Part shown: piece by piece, positions 6,006 through 6,269 of the stretch
Position numbering within the stretch: the stretch's first letter is position 1
How the letters are laid out: every line of letters starts with the position of its first letter
Assembly (NCBI GenBank): GCA_937934165.1
Contig: CALGZX010000131.1
Location: 1 to 6,269, forward strand
Length of the DNA stretch: 6,269 nucleotides
Source: an uncultured Collinsella sp.
Lineage (GTDB): Bacteria; Actinomycetota; Coriobacteriia; Coriobacteriales; Coriobacteriaceae
Reading direction: 5' to 3'
Notes under the pieces: model-generated
What the model was told of the DNA's origin: nothing
The model's input: the letters and a program-made list of their open reading frames with translations, nothing else
The model's database searches: none
Translations under genes and position numbers: made by a program

Positions 6006-6052
6006 TGACTCCTTTTTGTGTTTAACCCCTGTCATGCATGTGGCAGGAGTCA
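6006..6052 (-). promoter_or_regulatory. ptsH leader with two competing hairpins over the Shine-Dalgarno
   Basis: On the minus strand GGAGTCA (6006-6012), which contains the ptsH Shine-Dalgarno, is exactly complementary to TGACTCC (6046-6052) 33 bases upstream. Pairing would hide the ribosome site. The same upstream bases can instead form a local hairpin: CTCCTG (6044-6049) with CAGGGG (6026-6031), extended by CA/TG around the loop CATGCA. That leaves the ribosome site free. The two folds share 6046-6049 and cannot coexist. I recognise no known riboswitch class here. Confidence 0.45.
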
Positions 6053-6066
6053 GATTCACGACGTTC

Positions 6067-6102
6067 TTTATATTAACTCACATCAAACGGTTTTTCATTA
6101 TG
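6067..6102 (-). promoter_or_regulatory. AT-rich promoter region of ptsH, box uncertain
   Basis: Two -10-like boxes lie on the minus strand: CATAAT (6097-6102) and TATAAA (6067-6072, overlapping TAATAT at 6070-6075). Neither has a convincing -35 at 16-18 bases. This is the AT-rich stretch upstream of ptsH, so the promoter is probably here. Both choices would put the leader hairpins at 6006-6052 inside the transcript. Confidence 0.35.
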
Positions 6103-6161
6103 TTTCAGACGAATTATTGGACAGATGTGTTTGTCGTCCGCTTGCTCGCCCACAGAGGGCC

Positions 6162-6269
6162 GGGCGCGGCCTGTGAGATTTCCTGCTCTACAGTCCTGCT
6201 CGCACGAAGAGCACATTAAGTGCTCTTCGGCTCGTGCGGAACTCGCGATAAATCTCACAGGCCGCGCCC
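6162..6269. repeat. Inverted-repeat element with perfect 20-base ends, at right window edge
   Basis: The 20 bases at 6162-6181 (from GGGCGCGG to GAGATTT) are the exact reverse complement of 6250-6269. Inside lies a second hairpin: CGAAGAGCAC (6205-6214) pairs with GTGCTCTTCG (6220-6229) around ATTAA. Alternatively CGCACGA (6201-6207) pairs with TCGTGCG (6232-6238), extending the stem past a 5-base bulge. No T-run follows on either strand, and no plausible gene lies within. It could be a small palindromic mobile element (MITE- or REP-like), a structured RNA or a transcription barrier upstream of ptsH. The repeat may continue past base 6269. Confidence 0.85.

Noticed and set aside
6003..6059. 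Upstream extension of ptsH by 19 residues
   Set aside because: HPr proteins begin just before the first strand as the ATG at 6002 predicts, and AAGGAG lies 6 bases before that ATG. The extension region looks like leader RNA.
6119..6139. Possible operator GGACA ... TGTCGTCC upstream of ptsH
   Set aside because: The arms pair only with an interruption and there is no match to an operator I know, so it is not better than chance.
6073..6258. 61-codon minus-strand open frame upstream of ptsH
   Set aside because: It runs through the inverted repeat and the promoter region, has a composition like non-coding sequence, and has no recognisable motif.

Overview
The window looks like chromosomal DNA from a GC-rich Gram-positive bacterium, most likely an actinobacterium of the Coriobacteriia (Collinsella-like). 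This rests on the codon use, the divergent but complete PTS proteins and the PfkB paralogues beside them. It is an inference from protein style, not a search result. Every gene I can support reads on the minus strand, so the biological order runs from high to low coordinates.

In transcription order: a 108-base inverted-repeat element (6162-6269) reaches the right edge of the window. Next comes the leader and gene for the phosphocarrier HPr (ptsH, 5739-6002), then a terminator-like hairpin, then PTS enzyme I (ptsI, 3902-5611). After a 74-base gap holding a strong hairpin without a T-tract comes a PfkB-family sugar kinase, here called kinase B (2895-3827). A textbook intrinsic terminator (2835-2866) separates it from a paralogue of the same length, kinase A (1772-2704), which has its own candidate -10 box and its own terminator (1714-1749). 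The last gene is a CCA-adding tRNA nucleotidyltransferase (cca, 182-1576), followed by a tRNA-Glu(CTC) cut by the left edge.

The right two thirds form a sugar-uptake and early-catabolism module. Enzyme I takes phosphate from phosphoenolpyruvate and passes it to HPr, which supplies sugar-specific EII permeases not encoded here. The two kinases are of the 1-phosphofructokinase/tagatose-6-phosphate kinase type and would phosphorylate PTS-derived sugar phosphates. The left third is tRNA metabolism: cca repairs or completes tRNA 3' ends, and its neighbour is a tRNA gene.

Most of the window is ordinary housekeeping. The points worth a second look are regulatory and evolutionary: a possible two-state leader that can hide the ptsH Shine-Dalgarno, intercistronic hairpins that could set HPr, enzyme I and kinase ratios, divergence of kinase B at a normally conserved substrate-site Asn, and the inverted-repeat element at the right edge. 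I found no CRISPR array, transposase or phage gene.
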